From Ignavibacteriales bacterium (GTDB lineage Bacteria > Bacteroidota > Ignavibacteria > Ignavibacteriales > Melioribacteraceae): a stretch of DNA of 64,000 nucleotides. The notes beneath the pieces were generated by a model that saw only the letters and a program-made list of their open reading frames with translations, did no database searches and was not told the DNA's origin. The stretch is from positions 62,001 through 126,000 of the forward strand of contig JAPLFG010000003.1 in assembly GCA_026390795.1 (NCBI GenBank), given 5' to 3'. Below, in pieces: positions 28,986 to 38,865 of the stretch (positions are counted from its first letter, which is position 1; every line of letters begins with the position of its first letter). A program made the translations under genes and the position numbers.

Positions 28986-30725
28986 TCAACGATATTTCCT
29001 TCCGCCAAACGGATAGGGTTCTTTAATAACTTCCTGTTTGTACTTTACGGTCATTTCTTTTGGCAAACGTGAAGAATAGATTAAATCATCAAAGAAAACA
29101 TCTACATATTTCCCGCCTTTTCTTGGACTTAGTAAACCGAACCGGTTAAATTTTGATCCGGTCTTTCGCTGCTCTGCTGTTAAATCATATGAAAACTTAT
29201 CATTACCCAGTGTTACAGTTATTCTTCCGGATTTGCCGGAACTAGGGTCGTAATCAAATGTGAATTGACGTGAGATGCGATCTGGAATTATGATTGGACC
29301 GCGTAATTCTTCTGAGATATTTTGCTTTGGCGAGCAGACAGCAGTAAAACTATAACCCAGCGCAGTTTGGTCCATTACCTCAAGACCTAAATACTGATTC
29401 GGAGGATTACCTTTATACTCACCTTGAACAGGAGCCATTTTTTCTTCTTTATTGAAATATCCAATCAGCATTCTTCCGTCAACGGCTCCCTCGGTAAAAG
29501 TGATTTTACCGGAAAATTTTATTGGGTCTTCGAGAGTCATTTCACCAATATCGGCTGCGTAAAATCCTTGGAGAGGGTCTTTAACTTCAGTGCCCCAGAA
29601 TCTTCCACCAATCTCGCCTGGTTTTTCACCGGCCCAGTTTGTTTGAGCATAACCGTAATTATGCCGTGAATGAAAATCGGTTTCCGTAAATGTTACTTTG
29701 TTATTTAAACCTTGCCAGTGCGGATCTTGGGACAGATCAATCTTCTTACCATTTACAATTAGATCACCAACATAAAATTCTAAACTGCCGGTATAAATCT
29801 GCACGTTATAAATACCAAAGCGGTTCATAATTGTTGGCAAATCTTGGTGACCCGGAATTACATAATAGCTTACCGACTGACCATCAAATGTGAATGTGAT
29901 TTTTCCTTTAATTTTTTCCGGATTTTTTTCCAGAGTCCATAAATGATAGGTATCCTTTCTATACCAATCATCCACCAAGCCGGCATCGCGAGCTTTTAAA
30001 AGTAAATCCAACAATTTTTCTTTTGTCATCGAAGGATCATCTTTTTGAATTGCGACCAAAAGAGTATCCGTATGAACACTTCCGATTCTTCCTTCAAAAT
30101 ATTTGGGTAATCTTTCATCCGGCCATTTTTCTTGTGCAACACTCATATTAGGATCGTACTTCAACTCCCATGTATGAACCGATCCGTTACCCTGAATTTC
30201 CAAATCGGGAAATAAGTTTGCACCATTTGCTGTCCCTGTTTTGTAATCAATAAAAAAACGAGTTTTACCGCCTATCATATCTCCCATTCGAAATCCGCAT
30301 GACGACCATACACGCCATCCTTGCCGTTCAGCATTGAAAAATCCAATGTAAAATCCTACGCCGCCTTCAGGCGGAACTATAACCGCAATTTTTCCCGATG
30401 CGGAAAATGGATCTTTAAATGAAAGCGGTTTATTTATTGGCATGGCATAAAAAGCGGGTGTGGTAGATCTCCAGATTACTCCGCCAATTTCTCCAGGACC
30501 AAATCCGGTTTTATTGGTCGCTGCCCATCCAAAGTTTTGTGTAATAGTGGGGCAATCAATACCCTCAACTCTATTGTTTACTCCTTCCCACTTAGGATCG
30601 TTATCAAAATTTTCGGTGATGCTAATAATTTTTGAATTGGTCTGTGCTAATAACGTGACTGGTAATAAACAAATTACATAAATCAATAAATTTTTAATGG
30701 ATCTCGCTTTCAAGATATACCTCAT
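28986..30725 (-). CDS. Secreted protein with an internally duplicated beta-rich domain, family not recognised
   Basis: A 579-residue exported protein; the signal peptide ends at VTLLAQT. The two halves are copies of one module. The first has DPKWEGVNNRV, FGWAATNK, PGEIGGVIWRS and FYIGFFNAE. The second has DPHWQGLNNKV, YGYAQTNW, PGEIGGRFWGT and MLIGYFNKE in the same order. Each half then has a VTLGNDKFSYDL/FTFDGQSVSYYV strand pattern and a FNRFGL/MNRFGIYN motif, typical of concanavalin-like jelly rolls. The arrangement suggests a glycan-binding or family-unassigned lyase/hydrolase with tandem beta-sandwiches. It is conserved in order with the phosphatase and the GH43-like propeller. I do not recognise a named family. 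Confidence 0.6.
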   Translation of the reverse strand: MRYILKARSIKNLLIYVICLLPVTLLAQTNSKIISITENFDNDPKWEGVNNRVEGIDCPTITQNFGWAATNKTGFGPGEIGGVIWRSTTPAFYAMPINKPLSFKDPFSASGKIAVIVPPEGGVGFYIGFFNAERQGWRVWSSCGFRMGDMIGGKTRFFIDYKTGTANGANLFPDLEIQGNGSVHTWELKYDPNMSVAQEKWPDERLPKYFEGRIGSVHTDTLLVAIQKDDPSMTKEKLLDLLLKARDAGLVDDWYRKDTYHLWTLEKNPEKIKGKITFTFDGQSVSYYVIPGHQDLPTIMNRFGIYNVQIYTGSLEFYVGDLIVNGKKIDLSQDPHWQGLNNKVTFTETDFHSRHNYGYAQTNWAGEKPGEIGGRFWGTEVKDPLQGFYAADIGEMTLEDPIKFSGKITFTEGAVDGRMLIGYFNKEEKMAPVQGEYKGNPPNQYLGLEVMDQTALGYSFTAVCSPKQNISEELRGPIIIPDRISRQFTFDYDPSSGKSGRITVTLGNDKFSYDLTAEQRKTGSKFNRFGLLSPRKGGKYVDVFFDDLIYSSRLPKEMTVKYKQEVIKEPYPFGGRKYR

Positions 30726-30749
30726 AATTCATTTTTGTAATTAATTCTG

Positions 30750-32180
30750 TTAGTGCAAATAGAAACCGAATAACTGTGCGTTCTTAAGTTGAAACTCGAT
30801 GCAAACTGGTGTACCGGCAAGTGAGTCTATTTTTTTTGCCCATTCTACTTTATGTTCAACCGAATCTCCTTTTAACTCTACCCAATCAAAACCTTTTATA
30901 GGCTCACGATTTATATCGAGCAACCGGAGACGAAATTCCCCTTTTACCTTAGCATTGACAGTAAGAGATTCGGCATTGATGATTAACGGTTTTGTAATCA
31001 ATGTTCCTGTATTCAAGTCTGCATCTCTGCTCACATATCTATCTATTAGCATTTTAGCAAAACCGATATGTCTTTCATTAAAACGATTTACTTTATGCCC
31101 GCTTTCATATCCTCCGTAATAAACATATGTCTCATCACCAACGATTATTTGTTCATCACCCCATGCCATAGCATGGTCGAATGTTCCAGGTATGGGATTA
31201 TTTGGTATGAAAGGTTCATAATCTCTTTCCCATGTTCGTCCGTCTCTACTCCAGGCTAAAACTGTATAGCCGATTCCAGCAGCTTTTCTGTCCTTATCAC
31301 CCATCTCTTTTGCACTTTTACCGTAAGTTGCATTCAAGTCATCTCGCAAAACTTTTACTAGTCCGATTAATAAATCACCACGCTCAATAATACCAGACAT
31401 AGAATAAAACTGAGTTTCTCCAACTTCGAGTGGTACACCAATCTTAGGTGTAATGATCGGCCATATTGTTTCCCAATTAATCAAATCCTTACTAACTGTT
31501 TCATGCGGTATTCTTCTTATATCATCAACCTTAGGAAGAGATGGATCACCAAATCCTCTCTGTCGATGTGAAACAGTCGCTAAAAATTGTTTTCTAATTG
31601 GGTCCCAGAACAATGATGTGATATCATGGTTATGTAAAAAAACAGGCTTATCAGAAATGGGTGTCCAACTATAACCATCAGGAGATGTAGAAACTCGATA
31701 ACCAGGTTTAAGATATGTTGCTAGTACAAAACGTTTTTCTTTGTCAGAATAATTTTTTCCCAAATCTAAAACTTTAACACCAAATTGAATTTCATGCGGA
31801 TCTTTCAATATGCGAGGCGGACGAATCCAATTAATTCCATCTTTCGATTCCATATAACCTATGTGGCATCGTGAGACTTCAGATGTATCCACCGGTGTGT
31901 TGTACCAAAGACGAAACATACCGGAATCTGGATCGCGAAGAACACTAAGATATGGCTGCCACACTAAATCATTTTTCAGTCCACCCACTAATATTGGATT
32001 GGAAAGTTTTTGAGGATTATTTACTGTCCTAAGTAAAAATGATTGGTCGGCAATCAAATAATCATCTATAAATAATTGAGGGCCTTTATTAAGTTTAATC
32101 GGTTCACCGCATTTTTGTCCTTTTATTCCGATAGCAAACAAAATCATTAATGAAAAAAACAATCCAAATGATCGCCACAT
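30750..32180 (-). CDS. Exported GH43/GH32-like five-bladed propeller protein
   Basis: A 476-residue protein with a signal peptide (LMILFAIGIKG) and the start QLFIDDYLIADQSFLLRTVNNP, common in uncharacterised propeller glycosidases of Bacteroidota and Planctomycetota. Blade-like repeats are visible as VLRDPDSGMFRLWYNT, YMESKDGINWIRP, VSTSPDGYSWTP, AWSRDGRTWERDY and DETYVYYGGYESGHK. Acidic residues in these motifs are where GH43/GH32 enzymes keep their catalytic acids, but no triad could be fixed. A C-terminal beta domain of about 90 residues follows. Likely a periplasmic exo-glycosidase acting in the same pathway as the sialidase-like protein. Family level moderate. Confidence 0.65.
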   Translation of the reverse strand: MWRSFGLFFSLMILFAIGIKGQKCGEPIKLNKGPQLFIDDYLIADQSFLLRTVNNPQKLSNPILVGGLKNDLVWQPYLSVLRDPDSGMFRLWYNTPVDTSEVSRCHIGYMESKDGINWIRPPRILKDPHEIQFGVKVLDLGKNYSDKEKRFVLATYLKPGYRVSTSPDGYSWTPISDKPVFLHNHDITSLFWDPIRKQFLATVSHRQRGFGDPSLPKVDDIRRIPHETVSKDLINWETIWPIITPKIGVPLEVGETQFYSMSGIIERGDLLIGLVKVLRDDLNATYGKSAKEMGDKDRKAAGIGYTVLAWSRDGRTWERDYEPFIPNNPIPGTFDHAMAWGDEQIIVGDETYVYYGGYESGHKVNRFNERHIGFAKMLIDRYVSRDADLNTGTLITKPLIINAESLTVNAKVKGEFRLRLLDINREPIKGFDWVELKGDSVEHKVEWAKKIDSLAGTPVCIEFQLKNAQLFGFYLH

Positions 32181-32194
32181 TCTTCCTCCAGTAA

Positions 32195-33097
32195 TTACAA
32201 ACCCAGATTTTTATAATTTTTAATTAGTTCTTTATTTTCATTTTCAGTTAGATGAACCAAAGGCGGTAATACATAGGGAGTACATATGCCTAAGTGATTC
32301 ATTATTGCCTTTAATTCTGGAATAGTTCTTACCATAGTTTTATTGTTCTGCACAAGTTTGGAAAGTCCTTCCGCTTTATCTTGAAATTTCATCGCCTCTT
32401 GCTCGTCACCTTTAAATGCGGATTCATAAAGTGATTGAAATAATGCAGGAGTTACATTTGAAGTGTTTGGAATTATTCCATCAAAACCGAGCAACAATGC
32501 CTGGCTTGATTTGTTAGTCCAACCAATAAATAATGAAAAATCTTCTCTGTCCTTAAACAGTTTTGCTAATTTTTCCACACGGTCGTAATCACGTTCAGAA
32601 TCCTTCAACCCAACGATGTTAGGATGTGTACTAAGTTTTTCAATTACATCGATTGGTATCGACATATGTGTAATAGACGTTATATTATAGATAACAATCG
32701 GTAATGGAGAATTCTCTGCTATCGTTTCATAATACTTTAACATCAAGTCGCTTGTCAATGGAAAGAAATAAGGGAGATGAACGACAAATGCATTAGCGCC
32801 AAAATCTGCATATTTATTTGCAGTATTTATTGTATTGGCAATGCAATTATCTGTGATGCCGGCATATAATATTTTTCTTCCATTTACAAATTTTGCAGTT
32901 AGCTTTACAAGTTCATCTCGGTTGGCAAGCGAGTTTGATGCTATTTCACCCGTTGTACCAAGAATGAATGGAAAATTTCCTGCTTGAATTACATAGTCAA
33001 CTAGTTTTTCTACCGAACCAGCATGTATCTCTCCGGTCTCTGTTACAGGCGTTACCATCGGGGCTATTACACCATGATATAATTTTTGTTTTCTCAT
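32195..33097 (-). CDS. DapA/NanA-like class I aldolase (N-acetylneuraminate lyase family)
   Basis: A 300-residue TIM-barrel aldolase of the dihydrodipicolinate synthase family. The Schiff-base lysine is Lys165 in IVGLKDSERD, the assisting tyrosine is Tyr137 in PIVIYNIT, and the carboxylate-binding loop is LGTTGEIAS. Family members cleave or make 2-keto acids: dihydrodipicolinate synthase, N-acetylneuraminate lyase, 2-keto-3-deoxygluconate aldolase and 5-keto-4-deoxyglucarate dehydratase. The position 84 bases downstream of a TonB receptor and among glycosidases makes a sugar-acid aldolase much more likely than lysine biosynthesis. The product, pyruvate plus an aldehyde or aldose, would fit the transketolase and IdnO-like gene of the same run. 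Confidence 0.85.
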   Translation of the reverse strand: MRKQKLYHGVIAPMVTPVTETGEIHAGSVEKLVDYVIQAGNFPFILGTTGEIASNSLANRDELVKLTAKFVNGRKILYAGITDNCIANTINTANKYADFGANAFVVHLPYFFPLTSDLMLKYYETIAENSPLPIVIYNITSITHMSIPIDVIEKLSTHPNIVGLKDSERDYDRVEKLAKLFKDREDFSLFIGWTNKSSQALLLGFDGIIPNTSNVTPALFQSLYESAFKGDEQEAMKFQDKAEGLSKLVQNNKTMVRTIPELKAIMNHLGICTPYVLPPLVHLTENENKELIKNYKNLGL

Positions 33098-33181
33098 CTT
33101 ATCGACCTATCAGCTCTTTTATTTGAAATGGTTGATTAAAGTGGGCAACAGAAATATGTTGCCCACAATTATTATTATGAA

Positions 33182-35974
33182 TTAATCTAGACTATACTTG
33201 ATACCGGCACGAGAGTACCATGAAAACATTTGTATATTGGTTGGACGACTAGGATCTCCCATATATACTTGATCAAGGGCATTGTTGATGTTGGTTACAT
33301 CCATAAACAAGTCAAATCCTTTAAATAATTTCTGAGAGGCTGTGAAATCAACTCCACCATGTGAGGCAACGTAATAATCAAAGTTTTCATTGATACCAAC
33401 TGCGGTAATAAATTTTCCTTGATACTGATAACTTACTCTGGCTTTGAATCCGCCATTTTCATAAGCTAAAGCAACGTTAGTAATATCGCCGGCTTGACCG
33501 GGTAAAAATCCCTCACGACCGACTAAATTTGCTTTTGCCCAGGTATGACAGTAATTAGCATAAATTCCAAAGCCTGAAAAGAAATCTGACAAGAATGTTA
33601 ATTCTTGCTGCCAGTTTAGTTCTACACCGTATAAGTCAGAACTTCCACCATTCACTGTTGTTTGTAGAGAATAACCTGCATAAGTTCCGCTTTGAAGTAA
33701 CGTTGTGCTTTGATAAGAAATATCCTTTAGCGATTTATAGAATAGACCAACAGATGCAATACCAATTCCACTGAAATAGTGTTCAGCACTAAAATCAAAG
33801 TTATAGGAATAGGTTGGTTTAAGATTGGAATTTCCAGCTCTTATGCTAAGACCTTTATCCTGTATATAAAAATATGGTACTAAATCCCAATAATTAGGAC
33901 GGGATGTAGTTCTGGTTACTGCAAACCGAGCCTTTGTCATTTCACTAATATTATAGTTGAAATGGATCATTGGGAAAAGATCACTATAGTTTAAAGTGGA
34001 GCTTATAGGAGAAATGCTAGAAAAATTTCCTTTGCTATCAAAAACTAACTTATAGCCATCCTGGCTGTCACTAATGAATTCATGTCGGAATCCTGCGAGT
34101 ACTGAAAGATCGCCGAATTTAACATCAGTCATTAAGTAATATGCCATAACATTTTCTCTAACTTGATATGTCTGTCCTAATGCGTCCCAAACATTTTCTG
34201 TTGCTGGGAAAATTGCACTATTATATAAATTTTGATTCACGAAATCCTTGACTGCAGGGTAGTCAGCTTCTGGACCGAAAACATAATTTCCCGCTAGAAA
34301 ATCATTTGGATTTCGACTTGAAAGGAAATTGGCCATCGTGAGAGGGGTAGTTCCTTTCCAGGAGTAACTAAAATGTGTGTCGCCATTATCTTTATATGAA
34401 TGAGTATACTTCATTCCCGCTTTTACAGTCGCGAAAAAGCCAAAGAAATCATAGGGTAATGAGGCGTTCAACCCGCCAACTGTATATGAATTGGAAGCAT
34501 TGAAATCGCGATAGTCAAAACTCGGTGACCCATATTTTGTAGGATCATTTTGAACTGATTGGTCTAGATTTGTTACATTCCATTTTGGATAAAGTGTATT
34601 TGATAAATCAAGAGCCAGATTGAATTTAGATGAATGAGTCCAGGTTGACACAACATCTGGAAACGTATTTGTACGTCCAATACTGTAAGCTAGGTTATAG
34701 TCCAAGGCTAGGTCACCAAAATGATTCTCACCGCCTAAACTCAAATTATTTTGAAGTTGCTTTTCAATATGCGATTTACTTTCTCGCACAATTTGTGCAT
34801 TTTGGATAAGCGTACCATCTTGGTTTAAGTAAGTTCCTCTATCAACGCGAAGACGTGTACGGCTTCTGTTGTACCCGTCGTCGAACTCACTCCACAATAG
34901 CTTTGCATAAATTTTATTGTAATTATCAAAGCGATACTCGATACTTCCGCCGATACCATATCTATTACGCAAAAGCTGTACATCTTCAAGATTCACTTCT
35001 GTTAATGCATAAGGAATAATGTTTTTATTTACATCTGTTTTAGGACCCCAAGCGGATTCAATTTGATTTACGCCACGATTTTTTTGATCCCAATTTACAT
35101 TCAACGCTATACCAATATTATTATCTTCACCTAATCGTGTACTATAATTTACACTACCTCCCCATAAAGGGGTTCTGTCTAAATTAGCATATCCGCTATT
35201 AGCACCAACTTTTAAACTTGTACCCGGATAATCGAATGCACTACGTGAAATAATATTAACTGAACCTCCGATGGAATTAGCATCCATATCAGGCGTCATA
35301 GTTTTATTAACTTCTAAATATGCTATCTGACTTGACCCTATGATATCCATTTGAGAATATCTTTGTTGATTACGATTTGTCGCTAAAGGATCACCATTTA
35401 CAGTAACACTACTTAAACGTGGATCCGTACCGCGTATTAATACAAAACGACCATCTCCGCCGGATCTTGATATATAAACTCCCGGCACTCTCTGTAATAC
35501 TTCAGCAGCATTTTGATCAGGGTAATTTTCAATTTGTTCTTTAGATAGAACGTTTTTAATATTATCGGACTCACGTTGAACACTAAGAGCTTTTGTTGCA
35601 CCCTGCCTTAATCCAGAAACAACCACATCATTCATCTTGACATAGCTAACTTTAAGCTTAACATTAAGATTCGTGATTGACTCGGCCTTTACAACTGCTT
35701 CGGTTGAGAAAGATTCGTAACCCATATATTTTATTTGTACAGTATGCTTGCCGATGGGGATATTGGCAATTCTGAAAAGACCTTGAAGATCAGTCGCAGT
35801 TCCAATATTTGTTCCCTGAAGTATCACACTGGCCCCAGGCAGATATTCGCCTGTTTCTGAATCTACAACACGGCCGGAAATTAAACCGGTAGATTGCGCA
35901 TAGTAAGATGTGTTGAAAAACAATAGCAGCAATACGACCGAGAAACTTGAAATAGGTTTAAATATTTTTGACAT
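33182..35974 (-). CDS. TonB-dependent outer-membrane receptor
   Basis: A 930-residue receptor. After the signal peptide (to about residue 27), residues 32-115 form a carboxypeptidase-regulatory-like domain (ISGRVVDSETGEYLPGASV). The plug domain at about 130-240 has ENYPDQNAAEVLQRVPGV, RSGGDGRFVLIRG and MTPDMDANSIGGSVNI. The remaining 680 residues form the barrel. It imports a large substrate, probably an oligosaccharide, across the outer membrane using TonB energy. In Bacteroidota such receptors are usually paired with a SusD lipoprotein; no SusD-like gene is present in this window. The receptor's upstream neighbour is instead a T9SS propeller protein, which may take that role. The barrel end IKYSLD lacks the usual terminal aromatic residue. 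Confidence 0.92.
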   Translation of the reverse strand: MSKIFKPISSFSVVLLLLFFNTSYYAQSTGLISGRVVDSETGEYLPGASVILQGTNIGTATDLQGLFRIANIPIGKHTVQIKYMGYESFSTEAVVKAESITNLNVKLKVSYVKMNDVVVSGLRQGATKALSVQRESDNIKNVLSKEQIENYPDQNAAEVLQRVPGVYISRSGGDGRFVLIRGTDPRLSSVTVNGDPLATNRNQQRYSQMDIIGSSQIAYLEVNKTMTPDMDANSIGGSVNIISRSAFDYPGTSLKVGANSGYANLDRTPLWGGSVNYSTRLGEDNNIGIALNVNWDQKNRGVNQIESAWGPKTDVNKNIIPYALTEVNLEDVQLLRNRYGIGGSIEYRFDNYNKIYAKLLWSEFDDGYNRSRTRLRVDRGTYLNQDGTLIQNAQIVRESKSHIEKQLQNNLSLGGENHFGDLALDYNLAYSIGRTNTFPDVVSTWTHSSKFNLALDLSNTLYPKWNVTNLDQSVQNDPTKYGSPSFDYRDFNASNSYTVGGLNASLPYDFFGFFATVKAGMKYTHSYKDNGDTHFSYSWKGTTPLTMANFLSSRNPNDFLAGNYVFGPEADYPAVKDFVNQNLYNSAIFPATENVWDALGQTYQVRENVMAYYLMTDVKFGDLSVLAGFRHEFISDSQDGYKLVFDSKGNFSSISPISSTLNYSDLFPMIHFNYNISEMTKARFAVTRTTSRPNYWDLVPYFYIQDKGLSIRAGNSNLKPTYSYNFDFSAEHYFSGIGIASVGLFYKSLKDISYQSTTLLQSGTYAGYSLQTTVNGGSSDLYGVELNWQQELTFLSDFFSGFGIYANYCHTWAKANLVGREGFLPGQAGDITNVALAYENGGFKARVSYQYQGKFITAVGINENFDYYVASHGGVDFTASQKLFKGFDLFMDVTNINNALDQVYMGDPSRPTNIQMFSWYSRAGIKYSLD

Positions 35975-36063
35975 TTTCGCTCCTCTTTTGGATTTGTAAT
36001 TTTAATTACAGAAAACATGTACATATTTTGTTCATTTTACCTCTTTAAATATTTTTTAACTTG

Positions 36064-37872
36064 TTATTTGAGTAATACCATCTTTTGAGTTTTAATTCCA
36101 AATCTTGTTTTTAATTGATAGAAATAAACACCACTAGTAAATTCAGCTGCATTAAATCCAATACTATATTTGCCTGCAGGTTTTACACCATTAATAAGAG
36201 TTGTTATTTTCTGTCCAACAATATTGTAAACACTAAGCTCAACAGAACTTTGTTCAGGTATTTGAAATGAAATTAGTGTCTGATTATTAAAAGGATTTGG
36301 GTAATTTGTAAATAATTGAAAATCTGACGGCAAGTTTTGACCAAGTTCTTCTTTTATACTTGTAATTTGTCCTTGAGGATTTATATTCAAGAAATAATTT
36401 CCGGAGTAACTGCTGGTTGAACCTGCAATAACAAAATTACCATCCGTATTTTTGATCATGTCGGAGAAACCTTCGTCTTGAAATCCCCCAAATTGAGATT
36501 GCCAGACTAAGTTTCCATTCAAATCTGTTTTAATTACTAGAAGATCAATATTACTATTTGTATTTGTGGTATTATTTTTTATACTAATTGTTTTGGTGCC
36601 GCCCATAACTATACCATCAGAAGTAGTTACTACTTTCAAAGCATTATCTTGGTATATTCCGCCGAATGCTTTATGCCATTGTTCAACACCACTTGCATCT
36701 GTTTTAACCAAGAACATATCTCTTGCACCTGCACCAAAACCAATTGCAAAACCGGCAATTGCAAGACTTCCATCTGAAAGTTCGGCAACACTATTGCCTT
36801 CATCCCAATCGCTGCCACCGTAAAGTTTATCCCAAATTTTATTTCCGCTACCGTCAATTTTGAGCAAGTAAATATCAAAAGCACCGTGCGCTCCAAAACT
36901 TGAAGTTGTTCCAACAATAGCAAAGTTTCCATCTTGAGTCGAAATGATTTGAGAGCCTGTATCACCGCCCGAGCCGCCGTAATTATGATGCCAAATTTCA
37001 TTTCCGGAATTATCAACTTTAATAACATATATGTCCGAACTTCCATCTCCATAGCTCATTGTCGATCCGGCGATCATATAACCATCAGAAATAGTTATTA
37101 TAGATGCAGCATTATCATCAAAATTTCCGCCATATGTTTTTTCCCATATAATATTCCCGCTTGAATCTAATTTTGATAAATAAACATCTACTCCTGTTGA
37201 ACCCGAACTGCTAGTTTTTCCTAAAAGTATATATCCACCACCAGATATTTGTAAAATTTGGACAACACTATTATTTCCATTAAAGCTGCCGTATGAATAT
37301 GATTTCGACCATAAAAATTCACCGAGACTATTAGTCTTTACTAGGTAAAAACTAGAATAAAATTCACTTGGTGATTGAGCCGAACCACCCATTATATATC
37401 CGCCATCACTTGTCGGGGCTATAGAACTTATTCCTCCATATAGATCTGTAAAGATTCTCTCAAACGTAGTCTTTGAACTTTGCATACCTACACCCTTCAA
37501 CAACACATTGGATTGGCCAGATTTTGCATTGCTTATAATTGAAAGTAGAGACTCAAAGTGTCCGCTACTAGCTGGAGAAAATTCGACATCCAAAATGAAA
37601 TTATCTAAAAATTTTAAAGTTTTTGTCCCGGGATTGTTAAGAAGACGAAAACCATTTGTATTTGAAAAATTAATAGCGCTAATTGTAAGATCATGAGAAT
37701 CAATATTCGTTATAGTTAGTTGTCTCACTGCCTTGCTATTAACTGGAATTTGGCCCACATATAATGAATCGGGAGATAATAATATTGATTGCGCATTATG
37801 GATATTGTAAACTGGGAATAAAAATATGATTGTGATGAGAGTGGAAAAAACTCTTTTTAATTTTTGTGACAT
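36064..37872 (-). CDS. T9SS-exported repeat protein with choice-of-anchor N-domain
   Basis: A 602-residue cell-surface protein. Residues 35-130 form an Ig-like ASPM/Hydin-type domain (LYVGQIPVNSKAVRQLTI). Residues 140-500 contain seven or so repeats built on ISTSDGGYIxGGSTxS...YLVKTDxSGNxxWxKxYGG, the pattern of bacterial PQQ/SBBP-like propellers. The end from about residue 515 is a type IX sorting domain: NYPNPFNNQTLISF, LSVYNIVGQKITTL, SGVYFYQLKT and the final QKMVLLK. The protein would be exported by T9SS and anchored or released at the surface. It sits 89 bases upstream of the TonB receptor and could capture ligand for it, by position only. It follows the IclR gene by 108 bases. Confidence 0.85.
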   Translation of the reverse strand: MSQKLKRVFSTLITIIFLFPVYNIHNAQSILLSPDSLYVGQIPVNSKAVRQLTITNIDSHDLTISAINFSNTNGFRLLNNPGTKTLKFLDNFILDVEFSPASSGHFESLLSIISNAKSGQSNVLLKGVGMQSSKTTFERIFTDLYGGISSIAPTSDGGYIMGGSAQSPSEFYSSFYLVKTNSLGEFLWSKSYSYGSFNGNNSVVQILQISGGGYILLGKTSSSGSTGVDVYLSKLDSSGNIIWEKTYGGNFDDNAASIITISDGYMIAGSTMSYGDGSSDIYVIKVDNSGNEIWHHNYGGSGGDTGSQIISTQDGNFAIVGTTSSFGAHGAFDIYLLKIDGSGNKIWDKLYGGSDWDEGNSVAELSDGSLAIAGFAIGFGAGARDMFLVKTDASGVEQWHKAFGGIYQDNALKVVTTSDGIVMGGTKTISIKNNTTNTNSNIDLLVIKTDLNGNLVWQSQFGGFQDEGFSDMIKNTDGNFVIAGSTSSYSGNYFLNINPQGQITSIKEELGQNLPSDFQLFTNYPNPFNNQTLISFQIPEQSSVELSVYNIVGQKITTLINGVKPAGKYSIGFNAAEFTSGVYFYQLKTRFGIKTQKMVLLK

Positions 37873-37980
37873 TTATCCTCCTTATCTTTAATAATCTTAC
37901 TTGTTATTTATTTTGATTGAGGATCACCATAAAATCATTATATGCATAACCGCAACCGAAATTGTTATTTACTCTTCAAA

Positions 37981-38778
37981 TTATTTTGGGACGGATTTTA
38001 TTAGCCCATATCCAAAACTTTTCGATATACTAAGTGCATGTTTTTTTACTTCTTCGCCAATCTTATCAAAATCAGTTGAACTTATTCTTCTTGAAGGACC
38101 GGTAATCCATATGGCTGCAATCGGAAATCCTTTTCTGTTAAAGATTGGTGCCGATATACAATGCATACCTTCTATTTCTTCAGCATAATCAATTGCATAA
38201 CCACAGTTTCGTACTTTTTCTAAACAAACCTTGTAATCTTTTAGATTTGTAATAGTTCGATCCGTAAATTTTTCAAAATTAATTTTAGATGTTTTTGATT
38301 CCAGATCGGAATTTGGAAGAAAAGCTAATATCGCCTTTGCCGGAGCTGCAGTATGCAGATTAAATTTTTTCCCGGGTTCTAATACGAATCTAAAAGAATG
38401 CGCACCAGGCACCTCCTCTATCACAATGCCTTCATCCCCATGTAAAATACCTAGCGGAACAGTTTCTCCAATTTTGTCTCGTAATTCTCTCATAATTGGT
38501 AAGGCCTTTTCAATAAGTGTCTCATCACCAATTGCCGCATAACCCATATTTAAAAGTTTAAGTGTGAGTTGAAATTCCTTTGTTTCTTCATTACGTATTA
38601 GATATTCATTGTTTTGTAGTGTTGAGGTAATTCTGAAGACACTATTACGAGGGTATTTTAATTTTTCACAAATTTGAGCTGTTGTCAATCCTGCGGAGTA
38701 CTTCGAAAGTAATTCTAAAATCTTAAGAGCTCTTTCAAGGTTAGGGACACTATACTTGGCATTTTTAGCTTTTGGCAT
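37981..38778 (-). CDS. IclR-family transcriptional regulator
   Basis: A 265-residue regulator with the N-terminal winged helix-turn-helix (residues 10-75: NLERALKILELL, LTTAQICEKLKYPRNSVFRI) and the IclR effector domain (85-258), including TVPLGILHGDEGIVIEEVPG, AAPAKAILAFLP and YAIDYAEEIEGMHCISAPIF. Members usually repress catabolic operons for sugar acids or aromatic acids and respond to a small acid such as 2-keto-3-deoxygluconate. It heads the long minus-strand run. A palindrome overlapping its own promoter, together with a matching site in front of the Ldh2 gene, suggests autoregulation and control of that gene. The effector is unknown. Confidence 0.93.
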   Translation of the reverse strand: MPKAKNAKYSVPNLERALKILELLSKYSAGLTTAQICEKLKYPRNSVFRITSTLQNNEYLIRNEETKEFQLTLKLLNMGYAAIGDETLIEKALPIMRELRDKIGETVPLGILHGDEGIVIEEVPGAHSFRFVLEPGKKFNLHTAAPAKAILAFLPNSDLESKTSKINFEKFTDRTITNLKDYKVCLEKVRNCGYAIDYAEEIEGMHCISAPIFNRKGFPIAAIWITGPSRRISSTDFDKIGEEVKKHALSISKSFGYGLIKSVPK

Positions 38779-38821
38779 TTTTGCAGCCCGTCATTTTAAG
38801 AATTAAAAAATGTTTGACATA

Positions 38822-38865
38822 TAGACACCGTGTCTAAACTTAAAACACGTATTCTTAAATGTCAA
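38822..38865 (-). promoter_or_regulatory. Promoter with candidate IclR operator in front of the iclR-type gene
   Basis: On the minus strand a perfect TTGACA (38860-38865) is followed after 17 bases by TAAGTT (38837-38842). Directly downstream lies the palindrome TAGACAC-G-GTGTCTA at 38822-38836 (as read on the minus strand), with seven-base arms around one central base. The operator would cover the transcription start. Its half TTTAGACACGGTG recurs before the Ldh2 gene at 40261-40274. Whether this lineage uses TTGACA promoters is not shown by the sequence. Confidence 0.6.
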
